Assembly: GCF_014678725.1 (NCBI RefSeq)
Contig: NZ_CP061497.1
Coordinates: 682,001-746,000 of the forward strand
Origin: Thermomonas sp. XSG
GTDB taxonomy: Bacteria > Pseudomonadota > Gammaproteobacteria > Xanthomonadales > Xanthomonadaceae
Length of the DNA: 64,000 nucleotides
Direction of reading: 5' to 3'
Part shown: piece after piece, positions 1-10,335 of the stretch
Layout: each line of letters opens with the position of its first letter
How positions within the stretch are numbered: the stretch's first letter is position 1
The notes under the pieces: model-generated
The model's database searches: none
The model's input: the letters and a program-made list of their open reading frames with translations, nothing else
What the model was told of the DNA's origin: nothing
Position numbers and translations under genes: made by a program

Positions 1-85
1 CGCCGATGGAGGCGGCGACGTCCTGCACGGACACGGGGGCATCGAACTGGCGCTGGGAGCCGTCGGGGAGCGTGATCGAGATCAT
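1..85 (-). CDS. thrS: Threonyl-tRNA synthetase, N-terminal fragment cut by window edge
   Basis: Only the first 28 codons are in the window; the gene continues past base 1. They read [14 protein letters not shown] followed by [13 protein letters not shown], the TGS-domain start typical of ThrRS, which charges tRNA-Thr in the cytoplasm. The start is the ATG at 85-83; there is only a weak purine-rich stretch in front of it. A tRNA-Val gene and an intrinsic terminator lie upstream on the same strand. The identification rests on a short but characteristic N-terminus. Confidence 0.85.
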   Translation of the reverse strand, partial: MISITLPDGSQRQFDAPVSVQDVAASIG

Positions 86-154
86 GGGATTGGCTCTTCT
101 GGAGCGTCCGGCCCGGATGGGCGGACGTGATGTTCAGGACGAACGAACAAAACG

Positions 155-177
155 AAAAAAGGCGCCGAGGCGCCTTT
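155..177 (-). terminator. Intrinsic terminator between tRNA-Val and thrS
   Basis: Read on the reverse strand, AAAGGCGCC and GGCGCCTTT form a tight hairpin followed directly by a run of six T (160-155) and further T-rich sequence. It most simply ends the tRNA-Val transcript. Because it lies only 70 nt before the thrS start, it could also act as an attenuator for thrS. Confidence 0.8.
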
Positions 178-219
178 CGATCATCCACATTGAAGGGAGC
201 GCGAGTGCGTCGGCAGGAA

Positions 220-246
220 TCAGCGGTGGGCGCCGGTAGTGTCCAT
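220..246 (-). CDS. Possible 8-residue thrS leader peptide (MDTTGAHR)
   Basis: A short open frame between tRNA-Val and the terminator encodes MDTTGAHR with two adjacent threonine codons, then TGA. Its position in front of a terminator that precedes thrS recalls attenuation leaders. There is no good ribosome binding site, only two Thr codons are present, and a stalled ribosome would cover the GGCGCC that could compete with the terminator, so the geometry is not convincing. Speculative. Confidence 0.2.
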   Translation of the reverse strand: MDTTGAHR

Positions 247-328
247 GTCGCACGCTCGGCCGGCGTTTCCGCGGGCCACCTCTCTCCGTTTCGTTGCCAC
301 GCCCGCTCTCCATGCCTGAGAACCAGCG

Positions 329-403
329 TGGTGGGCGGTACAGGGTTCGAACCTGTGACCCCTACCATGTCAAGGTAGTGCTCTACCGCTGAGCTAACCG
401 CCC
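329..403 (-). tRNA. tRNA-Val (anticodon GAC)
   Basis: A complete 75-nt cloverleaf on the reverse strand: acceptor GGGCGGT pairs with ACCGCCC, the anticodon stem CTACC/GGTAG encloses loop TTGACAT (anticodon GAC, valine), the T arm has TTCGAAC, and CCA is encoded at the 3' end (331-329). A strong promoter lies just upstream. Confidence 0.97.
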
Positions 404-415
404 GAAGGGGCGCGA

Positions 416-445
416 ATTGTAGCCTGACAAATCGTGCGCCGACAA
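416..445 (-). promoter_or_regulatory. Promoter of tRNA-Val
   Basis: On the reverse strand a -35 TTGTCG (445-440) and a -10 TACAAT (421-416) are separated by 18 bp, and the mature tRNA begins 13 nt after the -10. The stretch after the -10 is GC-rich, as is usual for stable-RNA promoters. Confidence 0.75.
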
Positions 446-508
446 GCGTCCGGATGCTTTTTGTTGCCCCAGCCCCGCCGGACCCGCATCGGCGCCGTCG
501 CGCGCGCC

Positions 509-2557
<2,049 letters not shown>

Positions 2558-2729
2558 CTGGCGGCGCGCAACAAGGCAACCTGCGAGTTTACGCCGCCGC
2601 CATGACGCCGTCCGTCACGGAAAAACCCACGGTCCGGCCGGGGACTTTTCCGACCCGTCCACCCGCCACCCGCCGATGCCGCCCCCGGCGCGGTCAGCCC
2701 AGGCTGTGCCCACCTGCCGGAGCACTGCC

Positions 2730-3260
2730 ATGCCCAAACGCCCTGCCGGATTCACCCTGATCGAGCTGCTGGCCACCACCTCCATCCTGGCCATCGTCGC
2801 CGGCATCGCGCTGTCACCGATGAGCGCGCTGCTCGAGCGCCACCGCGCTTCCGCCGCCGCATCCGCCTTGGTCGCCCACATGCAGCTCGCCCGCATGGCG
2901 GCCGTCAACCGAGGCCGCCGCGTGGTGCTCTGCCCGAGCAGCGACGGCGCCGGCTGCGACGCCGGCACCGACTGGAGTCCCGGCTGGCTGCTGTTCGTAG
3001 ATCAGGACGGCAACCGGCAAGCCGACGCCACCGACGACATTCTCCGCGCCGACCAGCAGCCCACCAGCCGCCACCTCCGCATCGTCGGCAGCGCCGGGCG
3101 CCAGCAGCTGCGCTACCTGCCCGACGGCACCAGCGGCGGCAGCAACCTGACGCTCTCCATCTGCAGCCAGCGCGGCGAACTGCTGGCCCGGGTCATCGTC
3201 AACAACGTGGGCCGTCCGCGCAGCGAGCGGCCGTCGACGACACTCACCTGCCCCCGCTGA
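2730..3260 (+). CDS. GspH/FimT-family type IV minor pilin (pseudopilin)
   Basis: A 176-residue protein beginning MPKRPAG/FTLIELL, a textbook prepilin peptidase site: cleavage after Gly7, methylation of Phe8 and Glu12 at mature position 5. A hydrophobic helix (about 8-30) anchors it in the inner membrane and builds the pilus core. The C-terminal part with paired cysteines (CPSSDGAGC, later CS and TCPR) resembles GspH/FimT minor pilins that prime type IV pilus or type II secretion assembly. The start at 2730 is fixed by the short leader peptide; the longer open frame upstream is not coding. No other pilus gene is next to it, so its exact pilus system cannot be told. Confidence 0.88.
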   Translation: MPKRPAGFTLIELLATTSILAIVAGIALSPMSALLERHRASAAASALVAHMQLARMAAVNRGRRVVLCPSSDGAGCDAGTDWSPGWLLFVDQDGNRQADATDDILRADQQPTSRHLRIVGSAGRQQLRYLPDGTSGGSNLTLSICSQRGELLARVIVNNVGRPRSERPSTTLTCPR

Positions 3261-3337
3261 AGTCCTGCAGGACGGCGGATTGCGGCCTCTTCCGCCGCGA
3301 CCGTACGCATGCCCCGCAGAAATTCGCGCGCAACCGC

Positions 3338-3366
3338 TTGCCCAACCGCAATGACCCGAATACAAT
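3338..3366 (+). promoter_or_regulatory. Promoter of tRNA-Asn
   Basis: -35 TTGCCC (3338-3343) and -10 TACAAT (3361-3366) with 17-bp spacing, followed by a GC-rich discriminator; the tRNA starts 11 nt after the -10. A close match to the housekeeping sigma factor consensus. Confidence 0.8.
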
Positions 3367-3376
3367 GCGCGACCTC

Positions 3377-3453
3377 GCCCGAATAGCTCAGCCGGTTAGA
3401 GCACTTGACTGTTAATCAGGGGGTCGTTGGTTCGAGTCCAACTTCGGGCGCCA
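3377..3453 (+). tRNA. tRNA-Asn (anticodon GTT)
   Basis: A 77-nt cloverleaf: acceptor GCCCGAA pairs with TTCGGGC, anticodon stem CTTGA/TCAGG encloses CTGTTAA (anticodon GTT), T loop TTCGAGT, CCA encoded at 3451-3453. Promoter upstream and terminator downstream make it a single-gene unit. Confidence 0.97.
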
Positions 3454-3464
3454 TATTCAAAGAC

Positions 3465-3494
3465 TGGGGTCGCTTCGGCGGCCCCAAGTTTTTT
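3465..3494 (+). terminator. Intrinsic terminator after tRNA-Asn
   Basis: Nine base pairs (TGGGGTCGC with GCGGCCCCA) close a stable TTCG tetraloop, followed after AG by six T. It ends the tRNA-Asn transcript. Confidence 0.9.
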
Positions 3495-3632
3495 CCGGCG
3501 TAGCCAGAACGTAGCCGAGCGGATTGCCAGCCGAACGGCGTCGGCACGTCTCTCCTCCGAATCCAGCACCCGACCGCGGGGGCGCCGTACCCCACTCCGC
3601 TGCGGCGCCCGTGGGCCCTTGCGGCGTAATCG

Positions 3633-4268
3633 TCACCCCAACGACAGCGCGAACGCGAGCTGGGCCGCGTAGTACAGGGGCAGTCCCCACGCCTTGTTCG
3701 CAGGGCCCGGGGCAACGAAACGATTGCGCGCAACGGCGACGTCCGACGCAGCGAACGCCAGCGCGCCGGCCGCGTAACGCCAGTCCCCGCCGGCTGCGGT
3801 GGCCGAGATCGCCGGCGCCGCCATCGCCACCAGCGCCGCCACATAAGCTGTCACCGCCGACCGGTAGAACGCCCTCAGGTGCGGCCACAGCCAGCGCAGC
3901 AACACCAGGCCGCTTGCACCCATCACGCCAAGCGCGCCCCATAGCGCCGGCACCGCCAGCGGCAGTGACAGGAAGGCTGCCGCGAACGCGACATGCGCGG
4001 CCAGGAAGGTGAACAACCCTGCCAGGAACACACGGCTGCGCGCCGACAGCAGCAGCGCATCGCCGATCCAGCTCAGCACGAACGCCAGCAGCAGCCAGCG
4101 GCCGTGATTGCTCGCGGTGGCATCCAGCCGCCAGGCGATGGCAACGAAGGCGCTGCTGGCTGCCAGCTTGGCCACGACGCGCATCGGCTGCGCAGCGCGG
4201 TACTCCGCCCACACCAGTACGACGACGGCCAGCGCGCAGGCAAGCACCAGCCATGCGACGCCATTCAT
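3633..4268 (-). CDS. YhhN/lysoplasmalogenase-family membrane protein
   Basis: A 211-residue, very hydrophobic protein with about eight membrane segments. The order of motifs (LSWIGDALLL, FLAGLFTFLAAHVAFAAAF, SDVAVARNRF, and LPLYYAAQLAFALSLG at the C-terminus) matches the YhhN family, whose animal members (TMEM86) hydrolyse the vinyl ether bond of lysoplasmalogens; the bacterial substrate is less clear. The start was placed at the ATG at 4268-4266 (MNGVAWLV) because the longer open frame adds an uncharged, non-family N-terminus. Convergent with tRNA-Asn and divergent from the HDOD-GGDEF gene. Confidence 0.82.
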   Translation of the reverse strand: MNGVAWLVLACALAVVVLVWAEYRAAQPMRVVAKLAASSAFVAIAWRLDATASNHGRWLLLAFVLSWIGDALLLSARSRVFLAGLFTFLAAHVAFAAAFLSLPLAVPALWGALGVMGASGLVLLRWLWPHLRAFYRSAVTAYVAALVAMAAPAISATAAGGDWRYAAGALAFAASDVAVARNRFVAPGPANKAWGLPLYYAAQLAFALSLG

Positions 4269-4576
4269 CGCCGCCGCCCCACCGGTCGCGCACGGAAATC
4301 CGCAGCCAACGCTGGCGGCGGCAACAACGGACACCCCATTTCCTCTCCCTTCACTCGGAAAGCACCCGGCTGCACTGCCCGCAGCGAGCGCGCTCGCTGA
4401 CACAAGGACAGCGGCCGGCCGCGGCCGCGCATTCCGTTGACGCGCACGGCGGCAACAGTAGACGAGGCAACGGGAGAAGTCCCTCCCCCGGCGACACGCG
4501 AAACCACAAACTTCCCCCGCGGCTTACCACAACGCCTGTTCACACGCATACTAGGGCCTTGGAATCAAATCCACGC
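4269..4576. other. 308-bp divergent intergenic region
   Basis: No gene is supported here. It must hold the promoters of the YhhN-like gene (reverse) and of the HDOD-GGDEF gene (forward). A CATACT hexamer near 4546-4551 could be the forward -10, but no convincing -35 goes with it. Confidence 0.5.
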
Positions 4577-6067
4577 ATGATGCGACCGGAACTCGAAGCC
4601 ACCCTCCTGCACTGCCGCAACCTGCCATCGCCGCCCAGCGTCGCGATGCAGATCATTGCGCTCGCGCAGGACCCCAACGCCACCCTGGGCGCGGCCGCGC
4701 AGATCATCAGCGTCGATCCGGCCCTGAGTGCGCGACTGCTGCGGGTGGCCAATTCACCGCTGTACGCCACCCGGCGACGCATCGACACGCTCACGCAGGC
4801 GATGGCGATGCTGGGCCTGAACGCGACCCTGAGCCTGGCGCTCGGGTTCTCGCTGATCCACGGCCTGCGCGGCCACAACGGCACTGCCGAGCTCCAGGAG
4901 CGGATCTGGCGGCGCAGCGTGCTGGCGGCGATGGCGTCCAGGCTGCTGGGGCAGCAGGCCAACCTCAAGCGCGCCGAGTCGCTGATGCTGGCGGGGTTGC
5001 TGCAGGACATCGGCCGGCTGGCGCTGCTGCAGGCGATGCCGGAGGAGTATTCCGCGCTGTGCGCCGGCGCCGGCGACAATGCCGCGCTGCTGGCGCAGGA
5101 ACGGGAACGCTTCGATGCCGACCACACCGACGTCGGCGCGTGGCTGGCGCGGAGGTGGAACCTGCCCGATTACCTGGTGGAGGCCATCGCGGCCAGCGAG
5201 CTGGAGGATGCGGAAGATCCGTTCCTGCGCTGCATCCAGGCCTCCGGTGCGATTGCCGACCTGTGGCTTGCGCCAGCCGGGGAAAACGATGCCGAGCGCG
5301 CTCTGGCCTGCGCCCGGACCGACTCGTGCACTGGCCGCGGCGAAGAGGCGCTGGCCGAGGTGCTCTCGCTGCTGGCGGTCTCGCTGCCGGAGATCAGCAC
5401 CCTGTTCGAGGTGCGCATCGAACAGCCCTTACACCTGCAGGCGATTTCCGATGAGGCGCGCGAACTCCTGATCCTGCGCAACCTGCGCCAGATCCAGGAT
5501 GCCTCGCAATCGCACCAGGAGGCGCAGGCCACCGAGGAACGCATGCGCCAGCTGAGCGAACAGGCGCGCCGCGACCCCCTCACCGGGGTGTACAACCGCC
5601 TGCACATGGAAGAAGTGCTGGAGCAGGAGTTCGCCGCGGCCGGACTGCACCCGCTCACGGTCGCGCTGGTGGACCTCGACGACTTCAAGAAGATCAACGA
5701 CCGGTTCGGCCATCTGGTCGGCGACCAGGTACTCCGCCAGTTCGCCCAGACCGTGCAGCGCACCCTGCGCAGCACCGACCTGATCGCACGCTACGGCGGC
5801 GAGGAATTCCTGCTGGTACTCAACTACTCCAGCGAATCCTCCGCGCGCCAGGTATTGCAGCGGCTGCTGGAAGAGGTGTCGCGCACGCCGATGGCGATCG
5901 TCGACGGCCAGCCAGTGTTCACCACCTTCTCCGCCGGCATCGCCACCCACAACGGCGAGCCCGAGAACCGGTTCGAAAGCGTCCATGAGCTGCTTCAGGC
6001 AGCCGACGACGTGCTCTACGGCGCCAAGCGCGAGGGCCGCAACCGCGTCCGCCTGCACGGGGCATGA
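4577..6067 (+). CDS. HDOD-GGDEF protein, probable diguanylate cyclase
   Basis: A 496-residue cytoplasmic signalling protein. Residues about 5-210 form an HDOD domain (LPSPPSVAMQI, SVDPALSARLLRVANSP, LMLAGLLQDIGRLALLQ), a non-enzymatic HD relative. A helical linker (about 300-335) leads to a GGDEF domain (about 335-495). The active-site loop is GGEEF (407-411), an active variant, and an RxxD inhibitory site (RSTD, 398-401) lies five residues before it, so it probably makes cyclic di-GMP under product feedback. Two adjacent ATGs (4577, 4580) are possible starts. It ends 76 bp before pyrH, which has its own promoter. The input sensed by the HDOD part is unknown. Confidence 0.9.
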   Translation: MMRPELEATLLHCRNLPSPPSVAMQIIALAQDPNATLGAAAQIISVDPALSARLLRVANSPLYATRRRIDTLTQAMAMLGLNATLSLALGFSLIHGLRGHNGTAELQERIWRRSVLAAMASRLLGQQANLKRAESLMLAGLLQDIGRLALLQAMPEEYSALCAGAGDNAALLAQERERFDADHTDVGAWLARRWNLPDYLVEAIAASELEDAEDPFLRCIQASGAIADLWLAPAGENDAERALACARTDSCTGRGEEALAEVLSLLAVSLPEISTLFEVRIEQPLHLQAISDEARELLILRNLRQIQDASQSHQEAQATEERMRQLSEQARRDPLTGVYNRLHMEEVLEQEFAAAGLHPLTVALVDLDDFKKINDRFGHLVGDQVLRQFAQTVQRTLRSTDLIARYGGEEFLLVLNYSSESSARQVLQRLLEEVSRTPMAIVDGQPVFTTFSAGIATHNGEPENRFESVHELLQAADDVLYGAKREGRNRVRLHGA

Positions 6068-6085
6068 CCGCGCCGCGGCGCAGTG

Positions 6086-6114
6086 CTGAGGCGCCGCGCG
6101 GTTTCCGCTAGAAT
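6086..6114 (+). promoter_or_regulatory. Probable pyrH promoter
   Basis: -10 TAGAAT (6109-6114) with CTGAGG 17 bp upstream (6086-6091), about 29 nt before the pyrH start codon. The -10 is good, the -35 partial. Confidence 0.5.
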
Positions 6115-6143
6115 CCGCGGGTTTTCCATTGCCCGAGGCACCC

Positions 6144-6866
6144 ATGTCCAATCTCGCCTATCGCCGCGTCCTGCTGAAGCTGTCCGGCGAGGCGCTGATG
6201 GGGGACGAGGACTACGGGATCGACCCCAAGGTCCTGAACCGGCTGGCGCGCGAGGTCATCGAGGCCAGCGAGGCCGGCGCCGAGATCGCGCTGGTGATCG
6301 GCGGCGGCAACATCTTCCGCGGCGCCGGCCTGGCCGCGAGCGGGATGGACCGCGTCACCGGCGACCACATGGGCATGCTGGCCACGGTGATCAATGCGCT
6401 GGCCATGCAGGATGCGCTGGAAAAGCTCGGCGGCAAAGCGCGGGTGATGAGCGCGCTGAAGGTCAACGATGTATGCGAGGACTACATCCGCCGCCGTGCC
6501 GTGCGCCACCTGGAGAAGCGCCGGCTGGTCATCTTCGCGGCCGGCACCGGCAATCCGTTCTTCACCACCGATTCCGGCGCCGCCCTGCGCGCCATCGAGA
6601 TCGGCGCGGACCTGCTGCTGAAGGCGACCAAGGTCGATGGCGTCTACGACAAGGACCCGAAGAAGTACCCCGATGCGGTCAAGCTGGACATCCTGACCTA
6701 TGACGAGGTCATCTCGCGCAATCTGCAGGTCATGGACACCGCCGCCTTCGCCCTGTGCCGCGACGCCCGCCTGCCGCTGCGCATCTTCGACATGGCCGAG
6801 CCCGGCGTGCTGCTGCGGATCCTCCGCGGCGAACCGATCGGCACCCTGGTCCGCGCCCGCGACTGA
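6144..6866 (+). CDS. pyrH: Uridylate kinase (UMP kinase)
   Basis: Phosphorylates UMP to UDP, feeding pyrimidine nucleotide and UDP-sugar synthesis; bacterial enzymes are hexamers of the amino acid kinase fold. The 240-residue sequence has [11 protein letters not shown] (ATP-binding Lys and loop), [25 protein letters not shown] and [31 protein letters not shown] split over conserved blocks. The start at 6144 has GAGG five bases upstream; an in-frame ATG at 6129 lacks that. It is followed by frr after 68 bp, a gene pair conserved in most bacteria, here without rpsB-tsf directly upstream. Confidence 0.97.
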   Translation: MSNLAYRRVLLKLSGEALMGDEDYGIDPKVLNRLAREVIEASEAGAEIALVIGGGNIFRGAGLAASGMDRVTGDHMGMLATVINALAMQDALEKLGGKARVMSALKVNDVCEDYIRRRAVRHLEKRRLVIFAAGTGNPFFTTDSGAALRAIEIGADLLLKATKVDGVYDKDPKKYPDAVKLDILTYDEVISRNLQVMDTAAFALCRDARLPLRIFDMAEPGVLLRILRGEPIGTLVRARD

Positions 6867-6895
6867 TCCGCACGCCCGGCGGCACCAGCCCCGCT

Positions 6896-6901
6896 TATAA
6901 T
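6896..6901 (+). promoter_or_regulatory. Probable frr promoter (-10 element)
   Basis: A perfect TATAAT lies 33 nt before the frr start in the otherwise GC-rich pyrH-frr gap. There is no clear -35 at 16-18 bp. Confidence 0.5.
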
Positions 6902-6934
6902 CGCGGGTTTGCAGACCATCCCCGGAGCGCCGCC

Positions 6935-7492
6935 ATGTTGAACGAGATCAAGAAAGACGCCCAGGCCCGCATGGCCAAGAGCATCGAGGCGCTGCGCCAC
7001 AACCTGGTCAAGGTCCGCACCGGTCGCGCCAACGCCGGCCTGGTCGACAGCATCAAGGTCAACTACTACGGTTCCGACATGCCCCTGTCTCAGGTCGCCA
7101 GCGTGTCGGTGGCCGACGCCCGCTCCATCGTCATCACCCCGTGGGAGAAGCAGATGGTGGGCGCGGTCGAAAAGGCGCTGCTCGCCTCCGACCTCGGCCT
7201 GACCCCGAACACCGCCGGCACCACCATCCGCCTCAACATCCCGGCCCTGACCGAGGAGCGCCGCCGCGACCTGACCAAGGTCGTGCACAGCGAGGGCGAG
7301 GACGCCAAGGTGGCGGTCCGCAACATCCGCCGCGACGCCAACCACCAGGTCAAGGAACTGCTGAAGGACAAGCAGATCACCGAGGACGAGAGCGCGCGCA
7401 CCGAGGCCGAAATCCAGAAGATCACCGATGCCGCGATCAAGGACGTGGATGATGTGATCAAGGCGAAGGAAGTCGAGCTGATGTCGGTTTGA
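6935..7492 (+). CDS. frr: Ribosome recycling factor
   Basis: With EF-G, RRF splits the post-termination ribosome so it can be reused. The 185-residue sequence is full length and shows the family hallmarks: long charged helices, [52 protein letters not shown] and [16 protein letters not shown]. The start at 6935 ([10 protein letters not shown]) matches the family N-terminus and is preceded by GGAG. Confidence 0.97.
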   Translation: MLNEIKKDAQARMAKSIEALRHNLVKVRTGRANAGLVDSIKVNYYGSDMPLSQVASVSVADARSIVITPWEKQMVGAVEKALLASDLGLTPNTAGTTIRLNIPALTEERRRDLTKVVHSEGEDAKVAVRNIRRDANHQVKELLKDKQITEDESARTEAEIQKITDAAIKDVDDVIKAKEVELMSV

Positions 7493-7550
7493 TCGACGTG
7501 GCCGGCGACCGCGAGGCTTCGACCGTGACCGGGCCGTGCCCTTGAGCGGC

Positions 7551-8321
7551 ATGGCCAACCTGCACGCGGACGCGCCCGCCGCCGGCGGCGTGCCGCGGCA
7601 CGTTGCCATCATCATGGACGGCAACGGCCGCTGGGCGCAGCAGCGCCATCGCCCGCGCCTGGTCGGCCATCGTGCCGGCGCGCGCGCAGTCAAGCGCAGC
7701 GTGGAGTTCTGCCTGGAGCGGGGGATCGGCGCGCTCACCCTGTTCGCGTTCTCGAGCGAGAACTGGAACCGGCCGGCCGAAGAGGTCGGCGGCCTGATGA
7801 AACTGTTCCTCGGCGCGCTCGAACGCGAGGTCGAGGAGCTGCACCGGCTCGGCGCGCGACTTCGCTTCATCGGCGAGCGCGGCCGCTTCGACGGCGCGAT
7901 CCTCGCCCGCATGCAGGCAGCGGAAACGCTGACCGCCGGGAATGCCCGGCTGCATCTCAACATCGCCGCCAGCTACGGCGGCCGCCAGGACATCGCGGTG
8001 GCGGCACGCGCGCTGGCCGAGGACGTCGCCGCCGGCCGGCTGCGCCCCGAGCAGATCGACGAGGACGCGCTGGGTGCCCGCGTGGCGCTGGCCGACCTGC
8101 CCGCCCCCGACCTGTTCATCCGCACCGGCGGCGAGCTGCGGATCAGCAATTTCCTGCTCTGGCAACTGGCCTACACCGAACTCTGGTTCACCGACGCACT
8201 ATGGCCCGACGTCGACGCCGCGCTGCTGCAGACGGCGCTGGACGACTACGCCGGGCGCGAACGCCGCTTCGGCCTGACCAGCGCCCAGCTCGGGCAAACC
8301 GCACCCGGAGGAATAACGTGA
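7551..8321 (+). CDS. uppS: Isoprenyl transferase (undecaprenyl diphosphate synthase)
   Basis: Builds C55 undecaprenyl diphosphate, the lipid carrier for peptidoglycan and O-antigen, from farnesyl diphosphate and isopentenyl diphosphate. The cis-prenyltransferase signature HVAIIMDGNGRWA (catalytic Asp in MDGNG), FSSENWNRP, NIAASYGGRQDI and IRTGGELRISNFLLWQ are all present. The ATG at 7551 is preferred; a GTG at 7536 would add five residues. Its TGA overlaps the GTG of cdsA (GTGA), so the two are translationally coupled. Confidence 0.96.
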   Translation: MANLHADAPAAGGVPRHVAIIMDGNGRWAQQRHRPRLVGHRAGARAVKRSVEFCLERGIGALTLFAFSSENWNRPAEEVGGLMKLFLGALEREVEELHRLGARLRFIGERGRFDGAILARMQAAETLTAGNARLHLNIAASYGGRQDIAVAARALAEDVAAGRLRPEQIDEDALGARVALADLPAPDLFIRTGGELRISNFLLWQLAYTELWFTDALWPDVDAALLQTALDDYAGRERRFGLTSAQLGQTAPGGIT

Positions 8322-9169
8322 CCAAGACCCGCATCCTGGCCGCCCTGGTCATGGCACCGTCCGTCATCGGCGCGGTCCTGCTGCTGCCCACCGGGTGGCT
8401 GATGCTGCTCAGCGCGCTGGTCTTCCTGGCGGCAATGTGGGAATGGCTGAAGCTGGCCGACATCGAAGACGCGCTGGCGCGCAGCATCCTGCTGGCCTGC
8501 AACCTCGCACTGATGGTGGCACTGGTGTGGGGATCGCGCTCGCAGCACCCGGGGGCGTTGCCACTGTTCCAGCTGACCGTGGTGCTGGGGGTGGTGTGGT
8601 GGCTGCTGGCGCTGCTGTGGCTGCGCCATTACGACTTCGCCTCCCGCCACGACGGCAATGCACGGGTATTCAAGCTCGCCGCCGGCACCGCCGCGGTGGT
8701 GCCTGCCTGGTGCGCGCTGGCGGTGATCCACGCCAGCCAGCCCAACGGACACCGTTGGCTGCTGCTGGCGTTGCTGCTGGTGTGGGCGGCCGACAGCGGG
8801 GCCTATTTCACCGGCCGCAAGTTCGGTGGGCAATGGTTCGGGGGGCGCAAGCTGGCGCCGCGGATCAGCCCGAACAAGACACTGGAAGGCGTGGCCGGCG
8901 GCGTCGGCCTGGCGATGCTGGTGGCGATCATCGGCGCCCTGCTGATCGGCGCCAAGGCCAGCCAGCTGCCGGCGGTCGCGCTGGTGGCGGCGGTGACGGT
9001 GGTCTTTTCCGTGGCCGGTGACCTGTTCGAAAGCCTGCTCAAGCGCCACGTCGGCGTGAAGGATTCCGGCACCCTGATCCCCGGCCATGGCGGCGTGCTG
9101 GACCGCGTCGACAGCGTGCTGGCGGCGCTGCCGGTGTTCGCGCTAGGCAAGATCTGGCTGGGGTTCTGA
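8318..9169 (+). CDS. cdsA: Phosphatidate cytidylyltransferase (CDP-diglyceride synthase)
   Basis: Converts phosphatidic acid and CTP to CDP-diacylglycerol, the precursor of all phospholipids, in the inner membrane. The 283-residue protein has about eight membrane helices and the family signature near the C-terminus, [19 protein letters not shown], plus [13 protein letters not shown] and SPNKTLEG. It begins with GTG after a strong GGAGG that is itself inside the end of uppS. Confidence 0.96.
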   Translation: MTKTRILAALVMAPSVIGAVLLLPTGWLMLLSALVFLAAMWEWLKLADIEDALARSILLACNLALMVALVWGSRSQHPGALPLFQLTVVLGVVWWLLALLWLRHYDFASRHDGNARVFKLAAGTAAVVPAWCALAVIHASQPNGHRWLLLALLLVWAADSGAYFTGRKFGGQWFGGRKLAPRISPNKTLEGVAGGVGLAMLVAIIGALLIGAKASQLPAVALVAAVTVVFSVAGDLFESLLKRHVGVKDSGTLIPGHGGVLDRVDSVLAALPVFALGKIWLGF

Positions 9170-9171
9170 AC

Positions 9172-10335
9172 ATGCAGCGGGTAGCGGTCCTCGGTGCCAC
9201 CGGCTCGATCGGCACGTCCGCGCTGGACGTGATCGCGCGACATCCCGGCGCCATGCGCGCCAGCGTGCTGGCGGCCGGCAGCAAGGTCGACGGGTTGCTG
9301 GCACTGTGCCTGGCGCATCGCCCGGAGCATGCGGTGATCGCCGACCAGGCCGGCTATGCGGCGCTGCGCGACGGCCTGCGCGAAGCCGGTCTGGCCACCC
9401 GGGCGCACGCCGGCAGCGAGGCATTGGAGGCACTGGTTGCCGGCGATGCCTGCGATACCGTGGTCGCCGCGATCGTCGGCGCCGCCGGCCTGCCCTCCAC
9501 GCTTGCCGCCGCCCGCGCCGGCAAGCGCCTGCTGCTGGCCAACAAGGAGTCGCTGGTGCTGGCCGGCGAGCTGCTGATGCGCGAGGCGCAGGCAAACGGC
9601 GCCACCATCGTCCCGATCGACAGTGAACACAACGCCATTTTCCAGTGCCTGGCAGACGGCAACGCGCCGGCGCGGATCACCCTGACCGCCTCCGGCGGCC
9701 CGTTCCGAGGCTGGACCCGGGCCAGGCTCACCACGGTCACCCCGGCGCAGGCGGTGGCGCATCCGAAGTGGTCGATGGGGCCGAAGATCTCGGTCGATTC
9801 CGCCAGCCTGATGAACAAGGGACTGGAGGTGATCGAGGCCCATCACCTGTTTGGCGTGCCGGGCGACGCCATCCGCGTGCTGGTGCACCCGCAGTCGCTG
9901 GTGCATTCACTGGTGGATTTCGCCGACGGCAGCACCCTCGCCCAGCTCGGCCTGCCGGACATGCGCACCGCGCTGGCGGTGGGGCTGGGGTGGCCGCGGC
10001 GGATCACGTCCGGGGTCGGCCCGCTGGATCTGCTGGCGCAGGGCGGCCGGCTGGAGTTCGAGGCGCCTGACCTGGATGCCTTCCCCTGCCTGGCGCTGGC
10101 GTTCAGCGCGCTGGCCGCGGGTGGCACCGCGCCGGCGGTGCTCAACGCCGCCAACGAAGAGGCGGTTTCAGCCTTCCTTCAGGGCCGGATCGGTTTTCTG
10201 GACATCCCCGACACCGTTGCCGCCACCCTCGACGCCATGCCGCCGCAGCCCGCCGACTCGATTGATGCGCTGCTGGCCGCCGATGCCGGCGCGCGCACGC
10301 GCGCACGTGGGCGCATCGCAGGGGCAGCGGCGTGA
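9172..10335 (+). CDS. dxr: 1-deoxy-D-xylulose 5-phosphate reductoisomerase
   Basis: Second step of the non-mevalonate isoprenoid pathway: NADPH-dependent rearrangement of DXP to MEP (the target of fosmidomycin). The 387-residue sequence has the NADPH site [11 protein letters not shown], the metal and substrate motifs [17 protein letters not shown] and [15 protein letters not shown], and [14 protein letters not shown]. ispD and ispF of the same pathway lie at the far end of the window. Its stop overlaps the GTG of rseP. Confidence 0.97.
   Translation: MQRVAVLGATGSIGTSALDVIARHPGAMRASVLAAGSKVDGLLALCLAHRPEHAVIADQAGYAALRDGLREAGLATRAHAGSEALEALVAGDACDTVVAAIVGAAGLPSTLAAARAGKRLLLANKESLVLAGELLMREAQANGATIVPIDSEHNAIFQCLADGNAPARITLTASGGPFRGWTRARLTTVTPAQAVAHPKWSMGPKISVDSASLMNKGLEVIEAHHLFGVPGDAIRVLVHPQSLVHSLVDFADGSTLAQLGLPDMRTALAVGLGWPRRITSGVGPLDLLAQGGRLEFEAPDLDAFPCLALAFSALAAGGTAPAVLNAANEEAVSAFLQGRIGFLDIPDTVAATLDAMPPQPADSIDALLAADAGARTRARGRIAGAAA

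Noticed and set aside
127-378. Forward ORF ending in GGTGFEPVTPTMSR
   Set aside because: The end is the antisense translation of tRNA-Val, a common annotation artefact; no ribosome binding site or family match.
2558-2640. SOS (LexA) box upstream of uvrB
   Set aside because: No CTGT-N8-ACAG-like site is present.
3495-3632. Possible attachment site or integrase remnant after tRNA-Asn (repeated CGTAGCC near 3499-3518)
   Set aside because: Only a 7-base direct repeat; no duplicated tRNA 3' end, integrase fragment or mobile genes nearby.
3416-3844. Reverse ORF containing EVGLEPTTP over tRNA-Asn
   Set aside because: Antisense translation of the tRNA and its terminator; a known kind of false ORF.
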